Shown here: in pieces, positions 9,571 to 18,124 of the stretch | How the letters are laid out: each line of letters starts with the position of its first letter | Numbering within the stretch: the stretch's first letter is position 1 | NCBI RefSeq assembly: GCF_004912145.1 | Contig: NZ_STGT01000001.1 | Location: forward strand, 1,054,001-1,118,000 | Direction: 5' to 3' | From: Peteryoungia rhizophila | Lineage (GTDB): Bacteria > Pseudomonadota > Alphaproteobacteria > Rhizobiales > Rhizobiaceae | DNA length: 64,000 nt | The notes under the pieces: model-generated | Databases searched by the model: none | What the model was told of the DNA's origin: nothing | Seen by the model: only the letters and a program-made list of their open reading frames with translations | Translations under genes and position numbers: made by a program

Positions 9571-10235
9571 GCCCCCTCGCCGGCCAGAGTGTAACCAAAG
9601 CCGCGTCGGGTTGCGATGGCTGTTGGATGGGTCTTGCGCCGGATGCGGGCAATCATCGCCTCGACGGCATTCTTCCCGGCATCGTCATCACGGCCCTGGA
9701 CCTGCCTGGCGATTTCGATCGGATCGAAGACCCGCTGTGGTTCGGCGATCAACAGGGCAAGCAGGCGGAATTCGAGGGGGGTAAGATCGACCGGACGATC
9801 GTCATAGGTGACACGACGGGCGGTCTCATCGAGCACGAAACCACCTGCAGAGGCTGTCGCCTTCGCCCGACCGCCACCGGCGCGGCGCAACAGCGCCCTC
9901 AACCGGGCGACGAGCTCTTCGCTGCGGAAGGGCTTGGGCAGATAGTCATCGGCACCCGCATCGAACCCATCGACCCGCTCCATCCACGAGCCGCGTGCCG
10001 TCAGAACCAGAATGGGGGTGTCGAGGCCTGCGGCCCGCCAGCGCTTGAGGATGGACAGACCATCCATGCCGGGAAGGCCGAGATCGAGAATGATCGCGGC
10101 ATAATCCCCCGTCTCGCCCTCGGCCCAGACATCCGGGCCGCTGGCGCGATGATCCACGAGAAAACCCTCGAGTTCGAGCTTGCTGCGTGTGTGGTCGGCA
10201 ATGGTCTGATCGTCTTCCGCGAGCAGAATGCGCAT
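9567..10235 (-). CDS. OmpR/PhoB-family response regulator, PhoP/FeuP-like
   Basis: A 222-residue regulator: receiver domain with acidic pair E7-D8-D9, phospho-acceptor D51 in IILDLGLPGMDG, the conserved T in LTARGS and K in YLPKPF; then a winged-helix DNA-binding domain (LTPLEFRLLALL, about residues 145-220). It is the partner of the histidine kinase whose start it overlaps (ATGA). The PepSY gene ends 3 bp upstream, so all three should be made from one message. Assignment to FeuP rather than another PhoP-like regulator is not proven. Confidence 0.93.
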   Translation of the reverse strand: MRILLAEDDQTIADHTRSKLELEGFLVDHRASGPDVWAEGETGDYAAIILDLGLPGMDGLSILKRWRAAGLDTPILVLTARGSWMERVDGFDAGADDYLPKPFRSEELVARLRALLRRAGGGRAKATASAGGFVLDETARRVTYDDRPVDLTPLEFRLLALLIAEPQRVFDPIEIARQVQGRDDDAGKNAVEAMIARIRRKTHPTAIATRRGFGYTLAGEGA

Positions 10236-10238
10236 GGG

Positions 10239-10745
10239 TCACCATCCGAAGAGATTGAGCTTTCGCCCGGTCGCGGCTTCCAGCTTCAGCGTTTTGACAC
10301 GAGACCCGCTTTGTACTTTCAATGTGTAGTAGGGCGCGCGGGCCTTCAGGTTGAGATCGACCGAAATCACCCGGCCACCGCCGAGATCGTCCACGCGCTT
10401 GAGAATTTCGCGGAGCGGCAGGATGCGTCCCTGATCGACGGCTTCACGCGCCCTCAGATGGTCCCGATCCTTTCCCGAACCACGGCCGCTGCGATCATCA
10501 CCATCATCATCATCGTCGTCGTCATCGTCTCCTCCACGACCGCGACCGCGACCGCTGCTGTCGTCATCATCGTCGTCGCTGTCGTCATCATCGGAATCGT
10601 CGTCTGAACCACCCGACCCGCTGTTGTCGCTGTCTCCGCCGCCATCGCTGTCGCCACCGTCTTTCGCCATGGCGCTGCCGGCCGGCACAAAACCGGCGGA
10701 CAATATGCCCAGCAATGCAAACAGGAAAAGGCGACGGTCCATCAT
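10239..10745 (-). CDS. Secreted Asp/Ser-rich protein with C-terminal PepSY domain
   Basis: A 168-residue protein with a signal peptide (MMDRRLFLFALLGILSAGFVPAGSAMA), a long stretch of Asp, Ser and Gly (about residues 30-90, including runs such as SDDDDSDDDDDDSSG) and a C-terminal PepSY-like domain with ISVDLNLKARAPYYTLKV and LEAATGRKL. The acidic linker could bind calcium or magnesium. It directly precedes the response regulator (3-bp gap), so it is probably part of the signalling unit. In Sinorhizobium the small periplasmic protein FeuN, encoded just before feuPQ, restrains the kinase; this protein could play a similar role, but the acidic linker is an addition. Several of its triplets are repetitive, so its length may vary between strains. 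Confidence 0.85.
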   Translation of the reverse strand: MMDRRLFLFALLGILSAGFVPAGSAMAKDGGDSDGGGDSDNSGSGGSDDDSDDDDSDDDDDDSSGRGRGRGGDDDDDDDDDGDDRSGRGSGKDRDHLRAREAVDQGRILPLREILKRVDDLGGGRVISVDLNLKARAPYYTLKVQSGSRVKTLKLEAATGRKLNLFGW

Positions 10746-10810
10746 GGCTCAATCAGGGTTTTGGAGAGACTAGCGCGAGCCGCCTCTGCAGCCAACACCA
10801 GAAAAGCTAT

Positions 10811-10836
10811 CCCCGTCCGGTGGGGGCCGGACGGGG
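10811..10836 (-). terminator. Hairpin between the two Asp-rich genes (possible terminator or attenuator)
   Basis: Arms CCCCGTCCGG and CCGGACGGGG form a perfect 10-bp stem. The run after it on the minus strand (ATAGCTTTTC) is only weakly U-rich, so termination may be partial. It separates the 10893-11447 gene from the PepSY-regulator-kinase unit. Confidence 0.5.
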
Positions 10837-10892
10837 CGAAACGGCTCAATTGTAACCCGCGGCGGCTCGGGCTTTCGCCGTTCCGATTCCGA

Positions 10893-11447
10893 TCAGGGTG
10901 CGGGAATGACCGTAACGCCGGTCAACGTTCCCTGTGGTGCCCGGACCTTGATTTCGGTCTGGCCGTGTTCTTCCTCGAATTCGAAGCGCAGGCGCTTGCC
11001 GTTCTGGTCCACGGGGATCATCGATCCGCTGCGCAGTCCGGCCAGTTGGTTGTCGTTGACGATCACGCGGACTTCGTCGCGGTCACCGCCCCGACCACGG
11101 CGCCCGTTGTCGTCGTCGTCGTCGGAATCGTCATTGTCGTCATCACCACCGCGACCCCGACCGCGACCACGGTTGTCGTCATCGTCGTCATCATCATCGC
11201 TGCTGCTGCGATCACGATCGCGGCCAGAGCTGTCGTCGTCGCTGTCGTCACGATCGCTGGCACTGTCGCGACCGCTGTCATCGCTCTCGCTGCCGCTGTC
11301 GTCGTCATCGCCGCCCCGCGCCTGAGCTTCGGTTGCGACGAGAGCTGCGAGGGGACCCGGGACGACGCTGCCCAGGACCGGAATGAATGTGATCGCCATA
11401 AGCGCGGTGCTGGATACGAGCAGCGTGCGGCGAAGGAGCTTGGTCAT
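10893..11447 (-). CDS. Secreted Asp/Ser/Arg-rich repeat protein, function unknown
   Basis: A 184-residue secreted protein: signal peptide MTKLLRRTLLVSSTALMAITFIPVLGS with a cleavage region near TEAQA-RGG, then about 80 residues of Asp, Ser, Arg and Gly (for example DDDDDDDDNRGRGRGRGG), then a folded C-terminal part with VRVIVNDNQLAGL and RLRFEFEEEHG. I chose ATG 11447 because it has GGGAGGA upstream and gives a clean signal peptide. It resembles the neighbouring PepSY protein in its acidic linker although the C-terminal domain differs. It probably binds divalent cations in the periplasm or outside the cell. The function is not known. Confidence 0.75.
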   Translation of the reverse strand: MTKLLRRTLLVSSTALMAITFIPVLGSVVPGPLAALVATEAQARGGDDDDSGSESDDSGRDSASDRDDSDDDSSGRDRDRSSSDDDDDDDDNRGRGRGRGGDDDNDDSDDDDDNGRRGRGGDRDEVRVIVNDNQLAGLRSGSMIPVDQNGKRLRFEFEEEHGQTEIKVRAPQGTLTGVTVIPAP

Positions 11448-11593
11448 CAGATGTCCTCCCGATGAATGTTTCTGCGTTGTCGATGGGAGGATCATGCATC
11501 AGCGCCGCTGACAAACGGGTCGGCGCGACTGTCAGCGAACTGTCAGTCGAAGAACCCGAGACGGACAGGGAAAACGGTCGGCATGCCGCAAAC

Positions 11594-11624
11594 GAAAAAA
11601 GCCGCCCCGAAAGGCGGCCTTTTG
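11594..11624 (-). terminator. Terminator of infC
   Basis: Stem GCCGCCTTTCGGGGCGGC read on the minus strand followed by TTTTTT; 21 nt after the infC stop. Confidence 0.9.
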
Positions 11625-11644
11625 AACGTCTCGTTGGCGTCAGC

Positions 11645-12181
11645 TCACTTCGGAGCGAGCACCATCATCATCTGGCGGCCTTCGAGCTTCGGCTCTGCTT
11701 CGACCTTGGCGATGGCAACCGTGTCTTCCTTGACCTGAAGCAGAAGCTTCATGCCGAGTTCCTGGTGGGCCATTTCGCGGCCGCGGAACTTTAGGGTCAC
11801 CTTGACCTTGTCGCCTTCTTCGAAGAAGCGATTCATCGCCCTCATCTTCACCTCATAGTCATGGGTGTCGATGTTCGGGCGCATCTTGATTTCCTTGACC
11901 TCAACGATCTTCTGCTTCCGACGTGCTTCGGCCGCCTTCTTCTGGTTGGCGAATTTCAGCTTGCCCAGATCGAGGATCTTGCAGACCGGCGGCTCGGCAT
12001 TCGGCGAGATCTCGACCAGATCGAGCCCAGCTTCTTCCGCCATGCGCAACGCCTCATCAGTCGAGATGATGCCGAGGTTCACGCCCTCGTCATTGATCAA
12101 CTGGACTTTCGGAATGCGGATTTCACGGTTGGAGCGCGGCCCGTCCTTTACGGGGGCATCGGTCTTGAACGGTCTGCGAAT
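11645..12181 (-). CDS. infC: Translation initiation factor IF-3, starting at ATT
   Basis: A 178-residue IF-3 that prevents premature 50S joining and proof-reads the start codon. The visible core includes [27 protein letters not shown] and [16 protein letters not shown]. The usual N-terminus [25 protein letters not shown] lies upstream in frame and is preceded by the codon ATT at 12181, with GAGGAGA nine bases before it; there is no ATG, GTG or TTG at the right place. A TTG at 12100 would cut off 27 conserved residues. In E. coli the AUU start lets IF-3 repress its own synthesis; the same control is likely here. It is monocistronic, with its own terminator. Confidence 0.95.
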   Translation of the reverse strand: MRRPFKTDAPVKDGPRSNREIRIPKVQLINDEGVNLGIISTDEALRMAEEAGLDLVEISPNAEPPVCKILDLGKLKFANQKKAAEARRKQKIVEVKEIKMRPNIDTHDYEVKMRAMNRFFEEGDKVKVTLKFRGREMAHQELGMKLLLQVKEDTVAIAKVEAEPKLEGRQMMMVLAPK

Positions 12182-12196
12182 GGTCGTATTCTCCTC
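12179..12196 (-). promoter_or_regulatory. infC: infC ATT start codon with strong Shine-Dalgarno sequence
   Basis: The minus strand reads GAGGAGAATACGACCATT; the strong GAGGAGA fits the need to support a non-canonical start codon, and the codons that follow spell the conserved IF-3 N-terminus. Confidence 0.85.
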
Positions 12197-12362
12197 AAAA
12201 AATTACAGAATGCCGCAGCGTAAACCCGCGCGCATCCGCGTCATAGGGCTATGTGATATCTGCGACGGCAGTGTCAATAGCATGCTTGCGAAAGAAAATC
12301 ACCTGCTGTCCGCGACTCCGCGAATCTGTTTTACAACCTTCGACAAAAGGAGAGCGCTTATC

Positions 12363-13157
12363 ATGGGCACGACAGCAAACATCCTGCAGGAAAAGACGAT
12401 CACTGTGGGGACCGGCGAGGCGGCACGCGACATCGTCGTCATCACCCGCCTCGGCGTCGCAGAAGACGGCCCGGCGCTGGTCTGGCTCGGCGGCTATCGA
12501 TCCGACATGGCGGGCACCAAGGCGATCGAAATGGACGCGCTTGCCGCCGAGCAGGGGCTGACCGCGGTCCGCTTCGACTATTCGGGGCATGGCGTATCCG
12601 GCGGGGATTTCCGCAAGGGCACCATTTCGCGCTGGACGGAGGAAGCGTTGGCGGTCATCGCGGATGCCGGCGTGGCCAAGGTCGTGCTCGTCGGCTCCTC
12701 CATGGGCGGGTGGATCGCGCTTCGCGTCATCCAGGAAGCGAACCGCCGCGCGCTGCCCGTCACGGTCGAGGGCCTGGTTCTCATCGCACCGGCACCCGAT
12801 TTCACGTCGGAACTGATCGAGCCGAGCCTGACGGAGGCCGAGCGGCGGTCGCTTGTCGAGCGCGGCTATTTCGAGGAACCTTCCGAATACAGTCCTGAAC
12901 CCAATATCTTCACGCGCGACCTCATGGAGGACGGCGTCGAGAACCGCGTGCTGACCGGCCTCATCGAGACAGGTTGCCCCGTGCATATCCTGCAGGGCAT
13001 GAACGACCCGGATGTTCCTTTTCAGCACGCCCTTAAACTGATGGAATTCCTCCCGCTGGACGACGTCGTGCTGACGCTGATTCGTGACGGAGACCATCGG
13101 CTCTCCCGTCCGGAAGACATTGCCAAGATGAAATCGGCTATCGTTTCGATGGTCTGA
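12363..13157 (+). CDS. Alpha/beta hydrolase
   Basis: A 264-residue alpha/beta-hydrolase. Visible are VWLGGYRSDM (oxyanion region), RFDYSGHGVSGG, the nucleophile elbow VGSSMGGW, a late acid in GMNDPDVP and the histidine in RDGDHRLSRPED. The overall pattern is close to the ABHD10-like group of small serine hydrolases; the substrate is unknown. ATG 12363 follows AAAGGAG at good spacing, so I reject the longer open frame that reaches back across infC. It is divergent from infC and stands alone. Confidence 0.87.
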   Translation: MGTTANILQEKTITVGTGEAARDIVVITRLGVAEDGPALVWLGGYRSDMAGTKAIEMDALAAEQGLTAVRFDYSGHGVSGGDFRKGTISRWTEEALAVIADAGVAKVVLVGSSMGGWIALRVIQEANRRALPVTVEGLVLIAPAPDFTSELIEPSLTEAERRSLVERGYFEEPSEYSPEPNIFTRDLMEDGVENRVLTGLIETGCPVHILQGMNDPDVPFQHALKLMEFLPLDDVVLTLIRDGDHRLSRPEDIAKMKSAIVSMV

Positions 13158-13332
13158 GCACCGCCGGAAAGCGATATCTTCTCGCCCGTCGGGAACAGAA
13201 CGTGTCTTCGGACGTTAGAACTGTCGCATTTTAACCATACCCGATGAATTGCGCCGGTGGATACCACCAGCGCCGTTGACTCATGTCGCCCTGCAATCTT
13301 AACCTTTTGTTAAGGATACAGGGGACGTGTTC

Positions 13333-13950
13333 ATGACGAACGGCTCGCGCGCCATCAAGGCGCTCATCATCGCAGCTGCGGTTCTCGCACCTGCTCATGC
13401 GGGCTTCTCGGCTCCGCAGTCGCTGCGATCCATGATCACTGGCGGCGTGACCTCCCAGCCCATCGGCCATTATGAATTCTGCCAGTCGCTTCCCCAGGAA
13501 TGCGCGCTCCGCAACCGGCCCTCTACCCCGCCCAAGGTGACCGATCACGGCTGGAGCGTGGTTCGCGACATCAATACCAGCGTCAATCACGCCATCGTCC
13601 CGATGACCGACGCGGAAATCTACGGTCGCGAAGAGGTCTGGGCCTATCCTGTCGATCTCGGCGATTGCGAAGACTTCGTGCTGCTCAAGCGCAAGAAACT
13701 GATGGAAGCCGGCTTTTCGGCAGCAGACCTGCTGATCACCGTCGTCCGCAAGCCCGATGGCGAAGGTCACGCGGTCCTCACGGTTCGCACCCAGTCGGGC
13801 GACTTCGTACTCGACAATCTCAACGACGACGTGAAGCTCTGGACCGAGACCCGCTACGCTTTCCTCAAGCGCCAGTCGAGCACCGACAGCGGCCGCTGGG
13901 TCACCATCGAGAACGGTACATCCGACGTGCTGGTCGGCGCATTGCAGTAA
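13333..13950 (+). CDS. Secreted transglutaminase-like cysteine peptidase (BTLCP/DUF920)
   Basis: A 205-residue protein with a signal peptide (ALIIAAAVLAPAHAGFSA) and the bacterial transglutaminase-like cysteine proteinase fold: Cys112 in LGDCEDFVLLK, His146 in GEGHAVLTVRT and Asp161 in FVLDNLND form the triad. Members of the family are periplasmic; in some bacteria related proteins (LapG) clip surface adhesins, but LapG is a different subgroup and no LapD partner is seen here. I prefer ATG 13333 (AGGGGA seven bases before) over the GTG six bases upstream. It is monocistronic. Confidence 0.9.
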   Translation: MTNGSRAIKALIIAAAVLAPAHAGFSAPQSLRSMITGGVTSQPIGHYEFCQSLPQECALRNRPSTPPKVTDHGWSVVRDINTSVNHAIVPMTDAEIYGREEVWAYPVDLGDCEDFVLLKRKKLMEAGFSAADLLITVVRKPDGEGHAVLTVRTQSGDFVLDNLNDDVKLWTETRYAFLKRQSSTDSGRWVTIENGTSDVLVGALQ

Positions 13951-13962
13951 ACGGAGCCGTTA

Positions 13963-15132
13963 TTAACGGCGCGTGAGCGCAAGTGTCGCCAGAACGGCAA
14001 GGCAGGCCATACCCGCGAGGGCGGCAATGGCCGCATGCGGACCCAACGTCTCGTTCAACCAGATCACCGAGACCGGCGCGATGGCGGATGCGATGATCCG
14101 CGTCGATGCGAGCGTGCCCATGGTCCGGCCATAGCCGGCCACGCCGAAGTAATGCAGCGGTAGCACGCCCCGCACGATCGACGTCAGCCCCTGACCCGCG
14201 CCGTAAAACACTGCGAAGGCAATGGCGAAAGCCGCGATGGGCTGGACGAGCGCCCCCGCCAGCATGAACAGGCCGAGCGCCATGGCCACGGCAGCGATGA
14301 TCGCCGTCAGGGGCGGCGAGAAAAGGTTGCGCCTCGCATATTCGATCAGCCGTGCCGTCACCTGGCTCGGCCCGATGAGACTTCCGGCAAGCGTCGCCAT
14401 CGCGGTCGCGTAACCGAGGTCGCGCATCAGGACGAGCAGCGTGGCGCCGACCGCCGATACGACGAAGCCACCCGCCGCAAAGGCCGTCGCCATCAGCACC
14501 ATGCGTCGCCTGCGTTCTCCGTCGAAGGTCATCTCGACGCTCGTCTCCTCGACACGGGAGACCGGCTTCTCGCTGAGCCTCGCACGCGGCAAGGCGAGAT
14601 GGATCGGCAGTGCGATCAGGAGGTTCATGGCGGCCAGGACGAGATAGACATCGCGCCAGTCCATCCAGGTCAGCAGCCATTGCAGGAGCGGCCAGTAGAC
14701 CGTCGAGGCAAAGCCCGCGATCAGGGTCACGAGGGTGATGTGGGCCCTGGCCTCCCGACCATGGGTCTGGGCAAGAGCGGCGAACCCCGCGTCATATTGC
14801 ACGGCGAGGGCGATGAATTCCGCGGCCAGCGTGATCACCGCAAACTGCCAGGCATTCTGCATCACCGCAAAAAGGGCGAGCGCCACCGAAGCCGTGACCG
14901 ATCCGAGACAGAGGATCAGCCGTGCCCCGAAGCGATCGACCAGGCGCCCGAGGATCGGCGCGGCGACAGCTCCGGCCAAAAGCCCGAAGGAGAAGACGCC
15001 GAAGACGAAACTCTGCCCCCAGCCGAATTCGCGGGCGATTTCGGGTGCGAGCACAGAGAAGGAGTAATAGAGCGTGCCGTAACCGATGGTCATGGTGACG
15101 CCCAGACCGATGGTCGCGGGTGAGGCTTTCAT
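13963..15132 (-). CDS. MFS transporter
   Basis: A 389-residue major facilitator superfamily protein with about twelve hydrophobic segments. The loop after helix 2 reads GRLVDRFGAR, matching the MFS signature G-x-x-x-D-R-x-G-R. The central cytoplasmic loop (about residues 190-215) is charged. The length and the GYGTLYYSFSVLAPEI start resemble the oxalate/formate-antiporter-like and YbfB-like MFS groups; the substrate is unknown. It converges with the BTLCP gene with only 12 bp between stops. Confidence 0.87.
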   Translation of the reverse strand: MKASPATIGLGVTMTIGYGTLYYSFSVLAPEIAREFGWGQSFVFGVFSFGLLAGAVAAPILGRLVDRFGARLILCLGSVTASVALALFAVMQNAWQFAVITLAAEFIALAVQYDAGFAALAQTHGREARAHITLVTLIAGFASTVYWPLLQWLLTWMDWRDVYLVLAAMNLLIALPIHLALPRARLSEKPVSRVEETSVEMTFDGERRRRMVLMATAFAAGGFVVSAVGATLLVLMRDLGYATAMATLAGSLIGPSQVTARLIEYARRNLFSPPLTAIIAAVAMALGLFMLAGALVQPIAAFAIAFAVFYGAGQGLTSIVRGVLPLHYFGVAGYGRTMGTLASTRIIASAIAPVSVIWLNETLGPHAAIAALAGMACLAVLATLALTRR

Positions 15133-15211
15133 GGGTGCGCCATAATGCGATTCGATGATCGCCAGATGACAGCGCCACCATGGCCTGCGTCAAGCCGCAG
15201 TCGAGATCAAA

Positions 15212-16195
15212 TCAGCCATGCCCGATCAGCACACCGGCTGCCAGCACCAGCGAGCCGCCGAGCACCACCTGCATGGCCGCACGCCAGAAGGGTGTTTCCA
15301 TGTAGCGGTTCTGGATGAAGGCGATCGCCCATAGTTCGAAGAAGACGATGACGGCAGCGGTGATCGTCGCAGTCCAGAAATGCGGAATGAGATAGGGGAG
15401 CGCGTGACCGAGACCGCCGACCGTGGTCATGATGCCGGACGCCAGACCCCGCTTCAGCGGCGAACCGCGACCAGAGAGCTTGCCGTCGTCATGGGCGGCT
15501 TCGGTGAAGCCCATGGAGATGCCGGCACCGACCGATGCCGAAAGGCCGATGAGGAAGGTGGACCAGGTGTCGCCCGTCGCAAAGGCCGCGGCAAAGATCG
15601 GGGCGAGCGTCGAGACCGAGCCGTCCATCAGGCCGGCGAGACCCGGCTGGACATAGGTGAGGATGAACTGGCGCTTTTTCGTCTCGTCCTCCGTCGCGCG
15701 CGCATCCTCCGGCAAATGCCGGTCGCCGAGCATGGTCGCGATCTCCTCATGGCCCTGTTCGGCCATGGCGAGATCGCCGAGCAGCTTGCGGATACCGGCA
15801 TCGGACGTGTGCTGGGCGGCCTCGTGATAGAAACGATAGGCCCCCTCCTCCATCTGCATTGTCTCTTCGCGGATCTGGTCCAGCGTCAGGTTCTTGCGGA
15901 GCCAGTCCGGCTTGCGGTCGTAGAAACCGCGCACATGTTCGCGGCGGATCAGCGGAATGCGCTCGCCGAAACGGTCCCGGTGCATCTCGATCAGCATGTT
16001 GCGGTGGGTATGCTCGACTGCGGCCATGTCCTCGAAGACCTTGGCCGAGTGCGGATAGGCCTCACGCAGCTGGTCCGCATAGGCGAGATAGATACGGGCA
16101 TCATCCTCTTCGGAGGAGATGGCAAGCGCCAGGATTTCCTGCTCGGACAGTTCGTCGAACGGCCGCTTGCCGCCACTGAGGGAGAGACTGAACAT
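15212..16195 (-). CDS. mbfA: Membrane-bound ferritin MbfA (ferritin-like domain fused to VIT1 iron exporter domain)
   Basis: A 327-residue fusion. Residues 1-150 are a ferritin/rubrerythrin-like four-helix domain with di-iron ligands in ISSEEDDARIYLAYAD, VEHTHRNM and EQGHEE. Residues 175-327 are a VIT1/CCC1-like membrane domain with GLMDGSVSTLAPIFAAAF and GISMGFTEAAHDDG. MbfA exports iron and protects against iron and peroxide stress in Agrobacterium and Bradyrhizobium, where it is repressed by Irr at low iron. ATG 16195 follows AGGTGG; the GTG 12 bases upstream is less likely. The Irr/ICE-like palindrome lies just upstream. Confidence 0.93.
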   Translation of the reverse strand: MFSLSLSGGKRPFDELSEQEILALAISSEEDDARIYLAYADQLREAYPHSAKVFEDMAAVEHTHRNMLIEMHRDRFGERIPLIRREHVRGFYDRKPDWLRKNLTLDQIREETMQMEEGAYRFYHEAAQHTSDAGIRKLLGDLAMAEQGHEEIATMLGDRHLPEDARATEDETKKRQFILTYVQPGLAGLMDGSVSTLAPIFAAAFATGDTWSTFLIGLSASVGAGISMGFTEAAHDDGKLSGRGSPLKRGLASGIMTTVGGLGHALPYLIPHFWTATITAAVIVFFELWAIAFIQNRYMETPFWRAAMQVVLGGSLVLAAGVLIGHG

Positions 16196-16212
16196 GAGAT
16201 TGACCACCTAGA

Positions 16213-16228
16213 TTAGAATAATTCTAAA
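16213..16228 (-). promoter_or_regulatory. Irr/ICE box upstream of mbfA
   Basis: TTAGAATAATTCTAAA matches the iron control element pattern TTAGAA-NNN-TTCTAAA bound by Irr in rhizobia. It sits 18 bp before the mbfA start and about 98 bp from the divergent haemoglobin gene, so it could overlap the mbfA promoter or transcription start. Confidence 0.85.
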
Positions 16229-16325
16229 TCTAGGGCAGATTGCGGCTTGTATCAAGATGCCGCATGGACCATTTGCACTAGGAAGTGCATCAGACTTGCG
16301 ACATTCATCACCGACGAGAGAAACT

Positions 16326-16796
16326 ATGACCACGGATCTTGTGGGCCGCGCCGCCCACCGCGCCGAGATCACTGCCAGGGCCGCTAGCGAAATGGCGGCC
16401 ATGGGCGTCGACGTGGGTTTCATCGACCTGATGGTGGAGACCTTCTACGGCAATATCCGCCAGCATGCGGACCTCGGGCCGGTTTTCGAGGCGCGGCTTG
16501 CCGGCCGCTGGCCGGAGCACATGGTCAAGATGAAAGCCTTCTGGAGCTCCGTCGCCTTCAAGACCGGCGCCTATGGCGGCAAGCCCGTGATGGCCCATCA
16601 GGGCGTCGACGGCATGGCCGAAGGGCTATTCCATCAATGGCTGCAGCTCTTTTCCGACACGCTCGTCGAGATCGGTGCCTCGGAAGACGCGCATGGCTGG
16701 TTCATGACAAGTGCCGAGCGGATCGCCAAGAGCCTCGTCCTGTCCCTCTTCTACAATCCGGCCCTCGATGATCCACGCCGACGCGGCGCTACCTGA
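16326..16796 (+). CDS. Group III truncated haemoglobin
   Basis: A 156-residue globin of the group III truncated type: FIDLMVETFYGNIRQHADLGPVFE (B helix with the paired aromatic residues), WPEHMVKMKAFWSSV (E helix with Trp), and VMAHQGVDGM with the proximal histidine, then ERIAKSLVLSLFY. Such proteins bind oxygen or NO and are thought to act in peroxide, NO or redox defence. It is divergent from mbfA and shares a 130-bp control region with the Irr-like box, so iron control of both genes is possible. The N-terminal 35 residues before the globin core are slightly longer than usual. Confidence 0.9.
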   Translation: MTTDLVGRAAHRAEITARAASEMAAMGVDVGFIDLMVETFYGNIRQHADLGPVFEARLAGRWPEHMVKMKAFWSSVAFKTGAYGGKPVMAHQGVDGMAEGLFHQWLQLFSDTLVEIGASEDAHGWFMTSAERIAKSLVLSLFYNPALDDPRRRGAT

Positions 16797-16950
16797 CGGT
16801 TCCTTGCGTGGAACACGGGATCGACGAAACAAAACGCAATTTTGGTCGGGTTGCCGGACAACTTCGTGAGCTTTTGCGCTTGCACTCCCTCGCCTGCAAG
16901 ACTAGACCCGCCGCGGGAGCTGGAGGAGTGCGTATCATCAGAGGCTATAG

Positions 16951-18051
<1,101 letters not shown>

Positions 18052-18076
18052 TCCACCTGCACGGTTCACCAATCCC

Positions 18077-18110
18077 AAACCCGGCTTCCATGCCGGGTTT
18101 GTCTGTTTTG
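18077..18110 (+). terminator. Terminator after the TRAP binding-protein gene
   Basis: Arms AAACCCGGC and GCCGGGTTT with loop TTCCAT, then TGTCTGTTTTG. Confidence 0.85.
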
Positions 18111-18124
18111 CCGCAGGGCGTTTG

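Noticed and set aside
10454..10720. Met/Thr-rich frame within the Asp-rich gene
   Set aside because: It is the +1 reading of GAT/GAC repeats and has no signal peptide or start site.
13231..13290. A minus-strand frame ending in RRWWYPPAQFIGYG that looks like the WWYPP motif of DUF2442
   Set aside because: The motif is at the end of the frame, not in the middle of a DUF2442 domain, and the rest is antisense to the BTLCP gene. It is a chance likeness.
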